A stretch of DNA of 63,833 nucleotides from Muribaculaceae bacterium (lineage in GTDB: Bacteria > Bacteroidota > Bacteroidia > Bacteroidales > Muribaculaceae), in the NCBI GenBank assembly GCA_017548365.1, contig JAFZAC010000004.1:1-63833 (forward strand). Direction: 5' to 3'. This document shows, piece by piece, positions 9,315-17,124 of this stretch. The notes beneath the pieces were generated by a model. It worked only from the letters and a program-made list of their open reading frames with translations, had not been told where the DNA came from and did not search any database. A program made the position numbers and the translations under genes. How positions within the stretch are numbered: position 1 is the stretch's first letter; the number at the start of each line of letters is the position of its first letter.

Positions 9315-9737
9315 CTAATTAAAGAAAAAGAAGAAAAATGCTGCGGCCCATTCACGGCTCATTCCCTCCACATGGCCAATGCAGCTGTGGTTGGAATTTT
9401 CTACACGGCCATCATTGCGCACATAGCCAATACAGCTGTGGTTGCTGTTCTCGATGCGGCCGTCGTTGCGAATGTAGCCCACACAGCTGTGGTTGGAGTT
9501 CTCCACGCGTCCGTCGCTGCGAATGTAGCCAATGCAGCTGTGGTTGGAGTTTTCTACGCGACCGTCACTGCGTATGTAGCCAATGCAGCTGTGATTGGAG
9601 TTCTCAACACGGCCGTCGCTGCGTACATAGCCCACTGTGGAATTGTTGCTGTTGCGCACCGTCTGGGCTTTTAATGCCATCGGACTCACTCCAACGGCAA
9701 GCAACATTGCTAATATCAAATATCGAAAATGACGCAT
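9315..9737 (-). CDS. Exported 17-residue-repeat protein (beta-flower type)
   Basis: 140 residues: a signal peptide to about residue 25, then six tandem units of 17 residues (27-43, 44-60, 61-77, 78-94, 95-111, 112-121 partial). The unit is VENSNHSCIGYIRSDGR with small changes. The C-terminus ends in AAAFFFFFFN. The pattern matches the Bacteroidetes '5-fold beta-flower' repeat proteins (recognised from memory, not searched). The function of that family is not known to me. The upstream gene 9750-10184 is a divergent paralogue 12 nt away, and the GH3 gene follows. The near-identical repeats suggest recent repeat expansion. Confidence 0.8.
   Translation of the reverse strand: MRHFRYLILAMLLAVGVSPMALKAQTVRNSNNSTVGYVRSDGRVENSNHSCIGYIRSDGRVENSNHSCIGYIRSDGRVENSNHSCVGYIRNDGRIENSNHSCIGYVRNDGRVENSNHSCIGHVEGMSREWAAAFFFFFFN
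9375..9659 (-). repeat. 51-bp tandem repeat array inside a CDS
   Basis: Near-identical 51-bp units, each coding 17 residues (ENSNHSC..GY.R.DGR), make up most of gene 9315-9737. The five downstream units are much closer to each other than to the first unit (RNSNNSTVGYVRSDGR). Such an array could vary in copy number by slippage. Confidence 0.85.
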
Positions 9738-9749
9738 GGGAGTATTGTT

Positions 9750-10184
9750 TTATTTTTTAAAGAAATCAAAGAAATAGTAGGCTGCAACACGCTGAATGGA
9801 GATCCCGTTGGCATAGCCCAGTGTTTCGCCATCATTATTGGTCACCTTGCCGCTCTTGATGTCAATCTTGCCCAGAGGTTTGTTGTCGTCATCAAATACC
9901 GAGCCATCGCTGGTGACATAACCAATGCGCTTGCTGTCTTTATCAAAGATTTGCATCTTGCCGTCGATGCGGCCCACAGTCTTGTTCTTGGCGTTGGCAA
10001 TGGTACCATCGCTGTTGAAGAACCCCACTGCGCCATACTCGCTGTTGCGCACGGTGCCATTGGGGGCTATCTTGCCCACATAGTTGTAGTTGGCGTCACG
10101 CAGCGTTTGAGCTACGCTAGTGCTGGTGCCAAATGCGGCCACCATAGCAGCCAACAGAATAATATTACGCATTAAAGTCTTCAT
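9750..10184 (-). CDS. Exported beta-flower-type repeat protein
   Basis: 144 residues with a signal peptide (MKTLMRNIILLAAMVAAFG..., cleaved near residue 25) and degenerate repeats of about 17-23 residues with a recurring 'vG.i...G.i.n' pattern (VGKIAPNGTV, VGFFNSDGTI, VGRIDGKM, IGYVTSDGSV, LGKIDIKSGKV, LGYANG). It ends AAYYFFDFFKK. It is paralogous to the next gene (9315-9737), which shares the leader, the repeat logic and the aromatic C-terminal tail. It is the first gene of a likely three-gene operon with the GH3 hexosaminidase. Function unknown; the '5-fold beta-flower' name is from memory. Confidence 0.8.
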   Translation of the reverse strand: MKTLMRNIILLAAMVAAFGTSTSVAQTLRDANYNYVGKIAPNGTVRNSEYGAVGFFNSDGTIANAKNKTVGRIDGKMQIFDKDSKRIGYVTSDGSVFDDDNKPLGKIDIKSGKVTNNDGETLGYANGISIQRVAAYYFFDFFKK

Positions 10185-10224
10185 TGTCGTATATTTTTAA
10201 AAGTAATAACACAAATTCAAAATG

Positions 10225-10232
10225 CAAATATA
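10225..10232 (-). promoter_or_regulatory. Candidate promoter -7 box for beta-flower/GH3 operon
   Basis: On the minus strand, TATATTTG (10232 to 10225) matches TAnnTTTG and lies ~40 nt upstream of the ATG at 10184. No good -33 TTTG is seen 19-21 nt further upstream. Confidence 0.45.
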
Positions 10233-10376
10233 AGCAGAATTTTTTAAAATAATGCACTAGAGCAAATAAAATAGCTTCTGAGAACACCAATTAATCATTC
10301 TGTAACCATTAGACTAACACCTTATAGCAAGGTTTAAACAACATAATCCAAGCTGTCATTTTAGGTTGCAAAGCGG

Positions 10377-11468
10377 TTATAATGCTTTTTTGATTCGTTT
10401 TGTCTCGTTAGTGGTGTATTTGCCCAGGCACTTGGCGATTTCGGGGTAGTAGTCGGCGAGGGTGGGGTAGCGTTTGCGGTGCTTGGAATAGTCTTGCAGA
10501 GCATTAACCAGTTCGGGCATCCAGTGAAAGCCGCGCGACACTTGGTCATAGAGTTCTTCTTCAATCTGCTCGGTACTGAAGCCGTTGTCACGCATATACA
10601 TGATTACCGCAGCGCGCACAATGCTCTCGTTGATGACGGTCTCACCGTTGCCGTAGGCCTGTCGGTTCATGCTGAACTCCGAGAGATTGTAAAGTTCCTG
10701 CCCAATGGGGTCGAACGCGGTACTATTATTTTTGTAAAGATAATTTACAAACGAATGGTTGAACTCGTGGATAAGGGTTGAGGCATAGTTCAGTCCGTTT
10801 TCATAGGCCTTTTCTGTTTCGGGGGCTACATAGTAGCCGCAGATGGCGAACACCTCTTTGGGTTGTCCTGTAAGCTGACGGCTTGGACCATAGTTACCGC
10901 CGCCATTGGTGAAGCCAATCACTATATGGAACACGTCCTTTGGCTCAGTGCCGTAGAAACGGGCATACCAGTCCTGATGGAAATATTGCATCACATTAGC
11001 CTCGTAGGTGCGCAGCACTTCATCGTAGAACTGCTGGTTATTCTTATAAAACTCGTGAAAACGCGTGTCGGTATAGAATTGATTGAGTTTTACGAGGAAA
11101 GTGTCAAGATCAACCTCTTTCCAACGGCGCTCAAGGCTTTGCTTGTCGCCAACGAGTCTCACCTGCTTGTCGTCGGCCTCGAGGTTTATCGCCATGCTCA
11201 TCACAGCATCATAAGATATGCCGTACTGATTTCTAAGCGACTTGAAATAACCGATAAAAGGGTGCTCACGGTAAGGCGCAAACCACACCTCGGTATCTTC
11301 TGTGTACTGCCCACCGGCATCCATGCAATACTCCCTGAAACTCGCAGTGCGAGAAGCGATGCTCATCAACTCCACTGTCTCCCAAGCCTCAACTTTAATC
11401 TCCGCCCCCGAGGGTAACGCTAGGGAAATGACGGCAATAAAAAAAACTATAAACCTTATTTTTTTCAT
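10377..11468 (-). CDS. Exported DUF4932-type zinc metalloprotease
   Basis: 363 residues with an N-terminal signal peptide (hydrophobic 5-20, cleaved near AEI). The motif HEFNH at 234-238 is a zinc-protease HExxH. A downstream E281 in ETVINESIVRA could be the third zinc ligand. Overall layout matches the Bacteroidetes DUF4932 family, which is exported and of unknown substrate (assignment by memory). The start at 11468 gives the signal peptide directly. It is a single gene on the minus strand. No protease inhibitor or cognate substrate is evident nearby. Confidence 0.78.
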   Translation of the reverse strand: MKKIRFIVFFIAVISLALPSGAEIKVEAWETVELMSIASRTASFREYCMDAGGQYTEDTEVWFAPYREHPFIGYFKSLRNQYGISYDAVMSMAINLEADDKQVRLVGDKQSLERRWKEVDLDTFLVKLNQFYTDTRFHEFYKNNQQFYDEVLRTYEANVMQYFHQDWYARFYGTEPKDVFHIVIGFTNGGGNYGPSRQLTGQPKEVFAICGYYVAPETEKAYENGLNYASTLIHEFNHSFVNYLYKNNSTAFDPIGQELYNLSEFSMNRQAYGNGETVINESIVRAAVIMYMRDNGFSTEQIEEELYDQVSRGFHWMPELVNALQDYSKHRKRYPTLADYYPEIAKCLGKYTTNETKRIKKAL

Positions 11469-11486
11469 ACAATTTTTATTGTGTTA

Positions 11487-11494
11487 CAAACATA
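11487..11494 (-). promoter_or_regulatory. Candidate promoter -7 box for metalloprotease gene
   Basis: The minus strand reads TATGTTTG from 11494 to 11487, fitting TAnnTTTG, 18 nt before the ATG. No -33 element is visible at normal spacing. Confidence 0.45.
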
Positions 11495-11570
11495 CAAAAT
11501 GTTTACGAAATGGTTATAACATTACAACCTTTTTTAAACATTTAGGCTCTTTTTGCCAAACTCAACCATA

Positions 11571-11612
11571 AAACCCAAAATCAGCCGAGGGTAATCTAAT
11601 GTCCTCGGCTGA
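11571..11612 (-). terminator. Terminator after TonB-dependent-receptor-like gene
   Basis: A perfect 10-bp stem TCAGCCGAGG/CCTCGGCTGA (11581-11590 with 11603-11612) is followed on the minus strand by TTTTGGGTTTT. It lies 24 nt past the stop of gene 11637-13949. Confidence 0.8.
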
Positions 11613-11636
11613 ATGGGAATTATTTAATGAAGCAGG

Positions 11637-13949
11637 TTATTTGCCTAAGCGGGAGCGTTCTTCCTGACCTGCGCCGGTTCCCTTATATTTGCTTTGTGTG
11701 GCATTGAACTTGTAGCGCACGGTGACTTCGAGTTGGCGAGAATCTCTTTTGATAATGGAACGCATTGAGCGGAGGCCGTAGTTGATGTTCAAGTCCTCGT
11801 AGGCACCCAGCAGGTTGTGTCCTGCTATCTGCACCGAGAAGCGGTCGTTAAGGAACGTCTTGGTCAGACTCAAATATAACTGCCAATTCGCCTTGTTTAT
11901 ATTGGCATTCTCTTTGTCGCCGCACGATGTGAAAGCGAGGTTCGCTTGAGCGGTGAGCGTGGGCAAGATTTGGAAATTGTTGTTCCATTGCACGAGGAAG
12001 ATGGGGCGCTTGGGACTGATGAAGCCCACCGGCGATGGTATCTTCACCCAATCCTTAATCATGCCCATAGTGAGCCTTGGCTGGTAGATGCCGAATTGCG
12101 GGTTAATCAACACCATGGCGCGGATAGCGTCGGCATGGTCAACATTGGCTCGTGTGATGATTGTAGTTTCTTCGCTGCCGGGGACAGCCTCGCCCACGTT
12201 GACAATCACATCGCCCGTGCGCTTATAGTCAAGCATGACGCTCATCCACTTCCACATAGCCATTACCGAGAGTGAATTGACTACCGATGGTTGCAGCATG
12301 GGGTTGCCGCGATTCCATGTGAAACGGTTGACATAGACGGTGTTGCCCGAGAGCATGAAGTAGTAGGGTCGCATAATCTTCATTCCATAGTTGAGCATGA
12401 GCTGCACCTTGCCGGCGCGAGCCATCAGCCCAATGCTGGGGAAGAAGTGATGATAGGTGCGACTCTGGTCGTCGACTTTCACACCGGCATTATAATAGTT
12501 GCTTGTAACATTCTCGTTGCGAAGACCAAGACGCAATTGACCGAAGGGTAACGGATGCGAATATTCGGTGAAGAATGTATAGTTGCGTTCACGCTGCTCG
12601 GTGAAAGTGGTAGGAACAACTTGCTCGGGGTTGATGTAGTCGTCGTTGCGGTTGGTGAGGTCATATTCTGTGCCCGCTTGCAGATTACCGCCCCACAATG
12701 CCCACGAGAGCACCAGCTTCGCTGCCCACAGTTGATTGCGAGCTACGCTCTGACTGGTCACCGTGCGACTTTGTTGCTCTTGACTCACTTCATCGTTCCA
12801 CTGATTAGTACGGTCTTTCCAGAATATATAGTCGGTATTGAAATCGATGCTCGTTTTGCCCAATTTGCCATTGTAGTAAACATTGAGCGTGTGGGGCATA
12901 TTGGAGGTCTTTTTTATGATCAGGTCATTGTCAAGGTGATCATAGAATGCATCGTCGGCTGTCACATCGGCGGTGACCAATCCACTGGTACGGTTGTGGA
13001 AATATGTCTTGGTCTCGTAACGTGCACCAATAGCGTGACGGTCGTTGAAAATGTAGTTGACTCCCCACGATGAATAGAGCGAATTGGCATGGTGACGGTT
13101 TTTGGCAAAGCCTTCATGGTGCCACTGTTTGTCGGCATTTATGTCAAAGGCTACGGTCTCATCACTTTTATCACGGTCATCGTTGTACCACACGCTGCCG
13201 AACACATCCAGCCCTTTGTGACGATAATTCCAGTTCAGTCCCAATGCCAAGTCGGGATATTTTGATGCCCAAAAACTTGCCTGGGTGTCAAACGAGAATC
13301 CCTCACCCTGCGGTCGCTTGGTCTTGATTAGGATGACGCTCTCCACATCGGCTTTGTACTTTGCGCCGGGATTGGTTATGAGTTCCACGCTTTGTATGTT
13401 CTCGCTTTGTATTTGGTCGAGTTCGCTCTTATTGCGCATCTGGCGGCCATTAATGTAGATAAGCGGTGTGCCCTTTCCAAAGACCTCGATGTCATCGCTC
13501 TTCTTCTGTACTCCAGGCAAATTCTCAAGAACTTTGTTGGCGGTGCCCACTTTGCTCAATAGCGTACCATCCACATCAGTCTTGATGCCCTCGGTGGTGA
13601 GTTTAAAGGTGGGTCGCACGCCTTGCACAACCACCTCTCCAAGCATTGTTGCCTCGGGCTTAAGTTGAATAGTGCCAAGTTCTGGCTGTATGGCATTGAG
13701 ATATTTAGTTTCGTAACCAATATAGCTCAACTTTAGAATCGCCTGCTTACAGTTGCAGTCGATGGCAAATGTGCCGTCAACTCCAGTAGTTGTACCTGTT
13801 ACAAACGTGCTGTCGCCAAGTGTTAGGAGCACCACGTTGGCAAACGGAAAAGGTTGGTTGTTCTCGTCAATCACCATGCCGGTGAAAGTTGTAGCCGATA
13901 TGGTGATGGCAGCAAAAAACGCTGTAAATAAAAAAGTTATCTGTCTCAT
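11637..13949 (-). CDS. TonB-dependent-receptor-like outer-membrane beta-barrel protein
   Basis: 770 residues: a signal peptide (MRQITFLFTAFFAAITISA), a carboxypeptidase-regulatory-like beta-sandwich (about 20-100, with 'FTGMVIDENNQPFPFANV'), a plug-like segment (about 105-215, TEGIKTDVDGTLL... GKGTPLIYINGRQMR) and a C-terminal barrel. The architecture fits the Bacteroidetes 'outer membrane protein beta-barrel family' rather than SusC: there is no SusD partner and the length is shorter than SusC. Substrate unknown. It is divergent from the LuxR-type regulator gene at 14268, with a 318-nt intergenic region holding a duplicated motif, so regulation by that neighbour is plausible. Confidence 0.85.
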   Translation of the reverse strand: MRQITFLFTAFFAAITISATTFTGMVIDENNQPFPFANVVLLTLGDSTFVTGTTTGVDGTFAIDCNCKQAILKLSYIGYETKYLNAIQPELGTIQLKPEATMLGEVVVQGVRPTFKLTTEGIKTDVDGTLLSKVGTANKVLENLPGVQKKSDDIEVFGKGTPLIYINGRQMRNKSELDQIQSENIQSVELITNPGAKYKADVESVILIKTKRPQGEGFSFDTQASFWASKYPDLALGLNWNYRHKGLDVFGSVWYNDDRDKSDETVAFDINADKQWHHEGFAKNRHHANSLYSSWGVNYIFNDRHAIGARYETKTYFHNRTSGLVTADVTADDAFYDHLDNDLIIKKTSNMPHTLNVYYNGKLGKTSIDFNTDYIFWKDRTNQWNDEVSQEQQSRTVTSQSVARNQLWAAKLVLSWALWGGNLQAGTEYDLTNRNDDYINPEQVVPTTFTEQRERNYTFFTEYSHPLPFGQLRLGLRNENVTSNYYNAGVKVDDQSRTYHHFFPSIGLMARAGKVQLMLNYGMKIMRPYYFMLSGNTVYVNRFTWNRGNPMLQPSVVNSLSVMAMWKWMSVMLDYKRTGDVIVNVGEAVPGSEETTIITRANVDHADAIRAMVLINPQFGIYQPRLTMGMIKDWVKIPSPVGFISPKRPIFLVQWNNNFQILPTLTAQANLAFTSCGDKENANINKANWQLYLSLTKTFLNDRFSVQIAGHNLLGAYEDLNINYGLRSMRSIIKRDSRQLEVTVRYKFNATQSKYKGTGAGQEERSRLGK

Positions 13950-14144
13950 ATTTTTATAGTTTTTAATTCAAAGTATTTCCAACTTACTAATCGACATGCA
14001 AGGCTTCATAATGTTGACGTAGAAAGGGGAGTAAAATGTTACACTCAAGATCTACTCTTTGCAAAAAACTTGATTTGCGTCAAAGTTTTGCGACCTGATG
14101 TGTTGTCACACGACAAAATTATTTCCGTTTTCATTGGTTTGACG

Positions 14145-14207
14145 CACACTATAGGGTGAAATGTTGCAACAACAAGTCGATCAAAGTCACTTTCACACTT
14201 TAGGGTG
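14145..14207. promoter_or_regulatory. Duplicated CACACTwTAGGGTG motif in a divergent intergenic region
   Basis: CACACTATAGGGTG (14145-14158) and CACACTTTAGGGTG (14194-14207) differ at one base and are spaced 49 bp apart. The second copy forms a CACAC/GTGTG inverted repeat. It is centred about 50 bp before the predicted start site of the LuxR-type gene, where activators commonly bind. The remaining 13950-14267 holds a GTGT/ACAC inverted repeat near 14100 and no gene. A role as operator is inference. Confidence 0.5.
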
Positions 14208-14238
14208 TGAAACGCTTTAACAATTGAGAGAAATAAAG

Positions 14239-14246
14239 TATCTTTG
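14239..14246 (+). promoter_or_regulatory. Promoter -7 box of LuxR-type gene
   Basis: TATCTTTG, 21 nt before the ATG at 14268. No consensus -33 box is visible 19-21 nt upstream, which would suit an activator-dependent promoter. Confidence 0.6.
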
Positions 14247-14267
14247 CAGTCATAAAAACTATAGAAT

Positions 14268-15023
14268 ATGGCAAAGGTTGAGGATTTTTTCTCTAGTTTA
14301 AATGTGGTTCAAGGCGTTGATGAATCGATTTATCAACATCTAGATAATCTGAAGTATGCTGTTGACGCGATGTCGAATGCTACCTATCAAAGCATTTATA
14401 TCATCGACTATCTAAAGCGTGAGTTCTTGCATGTGGCGCAGAATCCATTATTCTTGTGTGGTCACACTGCCGAGCAAGTGCGCCAAATGGGCTATAGATT
14501 CTACATAGAGCACGTGCCAGTTGAGGAACAAGAAATGCTCACTGAGCTGAACGAGGCAGGTTTCCGCAAGTTCAACGAAATGCCCATAGAGCAAAAGCGT
14601 GGCTGTTACATGAGTTATGATTTCCATATCATTGGTGATAATGGACGTTATCTTGTGAACCACAAAATCACTCCTTTTGTGCTGACCGATGATGGGCGTG
14701 TGTGGCTGGCAATGTGCGTAGTGTCGCTTGCCAACAACTCAACTGCTGGCAATATTGAGTTTCATCGCAAGGGTGAGAGTCGCTATTGGTTGTACGACCT
14801 CGATATGCATTGTTGGATAGAAAAAGAAGGTATAGTATTGCGCCCTCATGACAAGGAGGTTCTTATGCTTTCGGCACAAGGTTATACTGTAGCACAAATT
14901 GCCGACAAGATGTGCCGTAGCGTCGACACAATAAAAACCTACAAACGCATCCTTTTTGAGCGCTTGCAAGTCAGCAGCATCACCGAAGCCCTAGCTGTTG
15001 CCACCAACCAAGGACTGATATAG
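14268..15023 (+). CDS. LuxR-type HTH transcriptional regulator with PAS-like N-terminus
   Basis: 251 residues. The C-terminal ~62 residues (LRPHDKEVLMLSAQGYTVAQIADKM...) are a GerE/LuxR helix-turn-helix with the typical 'E.evL.l.a.G.t..qIA..m..s..TvktyrrrI...L' pattern. The N-terminal region (about 20-160) looks like a PAS-like sensor domain, based on size and on the 'YQSIYIIDY' and 'FLHVAQNPLFLCG' segments. No receiver domain is present, so it is not an ordinary response regulator. It is divergent from the outer-membrane barrel gene at 11637-13949, the most likely target besides itself. A terminator follows. Confidence 0.85.
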   Translation: MAKVEDFFSSLNVVQGVDESIYQHLDNLKYAVDAMSNATYQSIYIIDYLKREFLHVAQNPLFLCGHTAEQVRQMGYRFYIEHVPVEEQEMLTELNEAGFRKFNEMPIEQKRGCYMSYDFHIIGDNGRYLVNHKITPFVLTDDGRVWLAMCVVSLANNSTAGNIEFHRKGESRYWLYDLDMHCWIEKEGIVLRPHDKEVLMLSAQGYTVAQIADKMCRSVDTIKTYKRILFERLQVSSITEALAVATNQGLI

Positions 15024-15099
15024 GTTGGAAAGGTTGATTCGTTTGGAAAAGTGTGGAGTTTTGCCGATTATTCCTTCGAAACGTGTGAATGAGGATAAA

Positions 15100-15130
15100 A
15101 TCAACCCTGCCACACCTCGGCAGGGTTGAT
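15100..15130. terminator. Bidirectional terminator
   Basis: A perfect 12-bp stem ATCAACCCTGCC/GGCAGGGTTGAT (15100-15111 with 15119-15130) with a 7-nt loop, followed by TTTTATCC on the minus strand. It lies between the convergent LuxR-type gene and the outer-membrane protein gene. Confidence 0.85.
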
Positions 15131-15170
15131 TGTGTTGTGTAAGTTGTTTAAAAAATCGGTGTGTGGCTAA

Positions 15171-16079
15171 TTACCGTCCACAGAATCCTACACCTCTAAT
15201 GATGAGGCCGAGTGCCCAGCGGTTTTTGATTTCGGGACCGAAACCATCCTTGAACACTGACTGAGGTGCATAGCGGAAGTATGCTCCCAGCCCTCTCCAA
15301 CTTACCATAACTATGCCGTCGACCGAGAATTTGCGTTGGTTGAGTCCGTGAGTGGTGATACTGTAGTTGTTAATGTCGTCGCAGTAGGAACTGTTGAAAT
15401 CGGCATAGTAATTCCAGTTGAAGATTGGTCCCACAGTAATGGCCCAGTGCTTACCTAGATACTGGTTGAACAACAACGGGAACTGCATAGAACGTACCAA
15501 GAGCGAAGTGCGGGGGTTCCTCACTTCTCCAGTCAGAGCGTCAAATCCAACGATTCCATCGCCGCTGCGGCTCCAGACGTAAGGCTGGTTCAGACCATAG
15601 CGTGTCCAGTTAAAACCCATACCGAGCGATAGCCGGGTGCGATTGAGAGTTACACCGAGTCCAACAAGGTTAAGGATACCAATCTCTAACGTTGAGCGCT
15701 TGATGATGTCGCGAGTCCCCTGTTCAACGCTGTTGCCTCCAAAGCCTACATAGAGGTCGCTCATAAACACATCAAAGCTGCGTTTGGATTTAGTGCTGTC
15801 GCACTCGCCTAACTGGTAGCTGAGCGAGTGGTTCTCTGTCTGATTCGAAATAAAGCCTCTGCATGCGGGCTTCGCACGATACTCATACTTGTAATCCTTG
15901 TCTTGGTAGGCACCATTGACGTTGACCACTACCTGGTCGCCATCCTCGGCGATTACCACCTGATTGGGTTTGTCAATCACTTTCACAGTGTCGATTTTGC
16001 TGGTCTCTTGCGCCAGCAGCAGTAGTGGCAGCATAGCCATAACCACTGCTAATAGAATTGAAACTTGAGTTGATTTCAT
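15171..16079 (-). CDS. Outer-membrane beta-barrel protein (PorT-like size)
   Basis: 302 residues with a signal peptide (MKSTQVSILLAVVMAMLPLLLLAQ). A mature N-terminus of charged beta-type sequence is followed from ~110 by alternating hydrophobic strands typical of small outer-membrane barrels (GVTLNRTRLSLGMGFNWTRYG, HWAITVGPIFNWNYYADF, GLGAYFRYAPQSVF). The specific family is not recognised with certainty. It is the last gene in a minus-strand operon after the DUF2975 and XRE genes (22-nt gap to the XRE gene), so it is likely controlled by that regulator. Confidence 0.75.
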   Translation of the reverse strand: MKSTQVSILLAVVMAMLPLLLLAQETSKIDTVKVIDKPNQVVIAEDGDQVVVNVNGAYQDKDYKYEYRAKPACRGFISNQTENHSLSYQLGECDSTKSKRSFDVFMSDLYVGFGGNSVEQGTRDIIKRSTLEIGILNLVGLGVTLNRTRLSLGMGFNWTRYGLNQPYVWSRSGDGIVGFDALTGEVRNPRTSLLVRSMQFPLLFNQYLGKHWAITVGPIFNWNYYADFNSSYCDDINNYSITTHGLNQRKFSVDGIVMVSWRGLGAYFRYAPQSVFKDGFGPEIKNRWALGLIIRGVGFCGR

Positions 16080-16101
16080 GTCTTTAGATTAATATTGATT
16101 G

Positions 16102-16317
16102 TTATTCACTATTCTCATCTTCTCGGTATTCCAGGATGTCGCCTGGCGTGCAGTCGAGGGCTCGGCAAATAGCGTCGAGGGTGCTAAGTCGCACCGCCTT
16201 GGCCTTGCCGTTTTTCAGTATCGAGAGGTTGGCAAGGGTAATGCCCACGCGTTCGCTCAATTCGTTGAGCGACATCTTACGCTTTGCCATCATTACATCA
16301 AGATTTACTACTATCAT
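16102..16317 (-). CDS. XRE-family HTH regulator (YozG-like)
   Basis: A 71-residue DNA-binding protein that is nearly all Cro/CI-type helix-turn-helix: MAKRKMSLNELSERVGITLANLSILKNGKA and the ending RLSTLDAICRALDCTPGDIL are characteristic. It follows a DUF2975 membrane protein gene with a 13-nt gap, a widespread pairing in Firmicutes and Bacteroidetes in which the small XRE protein is thought to control the operon (family knowledge). A 7-bp inverted repeat overlapping the operon promoter is a candidate autoregulatory operator. Confidence 0.9.
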   Translation of the reverse strand: MIVVNLDVMMAKRKMSLNELSERVGITLANLSILKNGKAKAVRLSTLDAICRALDCTPGDILEYREDENSE

Positions 16318-16330
16318 ATGGAGGAGGGGG

Positions 16331-16813
16331 CTAGATGGTTAGTCTTTGTTCCTCTGCAACATCATAAGCGATCTTGTAAAGGAACGCAATGATTAGTGCT
16401 ACCAGCGGATAGAGGAAAACATTGTCGGTTAGCACTACTTCGCCGTGTTCGCTGGCCGAGCAGGCTATGCTCATATTATCACTCAGGAAAGAGTAGATGG
16501 GCAACACACACACCATAATCCAGAGAAGTATCACATTGGTGCGGTTGAAAATTGTGCCCTTTTTCAAGTATCTTAATATGTTAATAATAAATGCGGTAAA
16601 AAGCCCTGCCATTGTGAGTAAAGCGATGCGGTGAACGATGAACATCGTCAGCTTTAATCCAATCATTGGCGAATCCCAATGAATCACACCTTCGCCAGTG
16701 CCATTGGTTAGCACAAAATAAGACTGCACGCCGTAGAATATCACCCACAATGGGATGAGCGCCAGCATCACATAACATACGATTTTCAAAAATTTGACTG
16801 TTTTATTATTCAT
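16331..16813 (-). CDS. DUF2975 integral membrane protein
   Basis: 160 residues with four hydrophobic segments (about 9-31, 52-80, 90-112, 128-150), the usual layout of DUF2975 proteins. The function of the family is unknown; it occurs with a small YozG-type XRE regulator, as here. First gene of the operon DUF2975-XRE-outer-membrane protein. The leader between the promoter and the ATG contains a perfect 10-bp palindrome CCGAGCTCGG (16832-16841). Confidence 0.82.
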   Translation of the reverse strand: MNNKTVKFLKIVCYVMLALIPLWVIFYGVQSYFVLTNGTGEGVIHWDSPMIGLKLTMFIVHRIALLTMAGLFTAFIINILRYLKKGTIFNRTNVILLWIMVCVLPIYSFLSDNMSIACSASEHGEVVLTDNVFLYPLVALIIAFLYKIAYDVAEEQRLTI

Positions 16814-16866
16814 GATAAATAAATTTAAAACCCGAGCTCGGAGGGTTAATAGATTGATTTCGCTGG

Positions 16867-16874
16867 CAAAGATA
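16867..16874 (-). promoter_or_regulatory. Promoter -7 box of DUF2975-XRE operon
   Basis: The minus strand reads TATCTTTG from 16874 to 16867, 53 nt before the DUF2975 ATG at 16813. Confidence 0.65.
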
Positions 16875-16881
16875 TAATGTA

Positions 16882-16900
16882 TTTATCGAAAAACGATAAA
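16882..16900. promoter_or_regulatory. Candidate XRE operator, inverted repeat
   Basis: TTTATCG (16882-16888) and CGATAAA (16894-16900) form a perfect 7-bp inverted repeat with a 5-nt A spacer. It lies 7 nt upstream of the -7 box, inside the spacer between -33 and -7, where a dimeric repressor would block RNA polymerase. Assignment to the XRE protein encoded in the operon is inference. The rest of 16814-17124 contains no gene. Confidence 0.55.
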
Positions 16901-17124
16901 AATATCTCGTTTTTTAATATTTTTTAATCATTTTACGAGAAGTGCTTGCCAATTTGATTAATAGTTTGATTTTATGTAGAGTCATAACTTATCATTGAAT
17001 AAAATAATAATGACTGCCATTGTTCAAGTGTGGTTTTTTATTATGAAATTTGATTAATTCATAAAAAATTCAGTAATTTGCAAAATGTTACTCCCGCAAT
17101 TCTCTAATTATTCAGCCATAAGAA

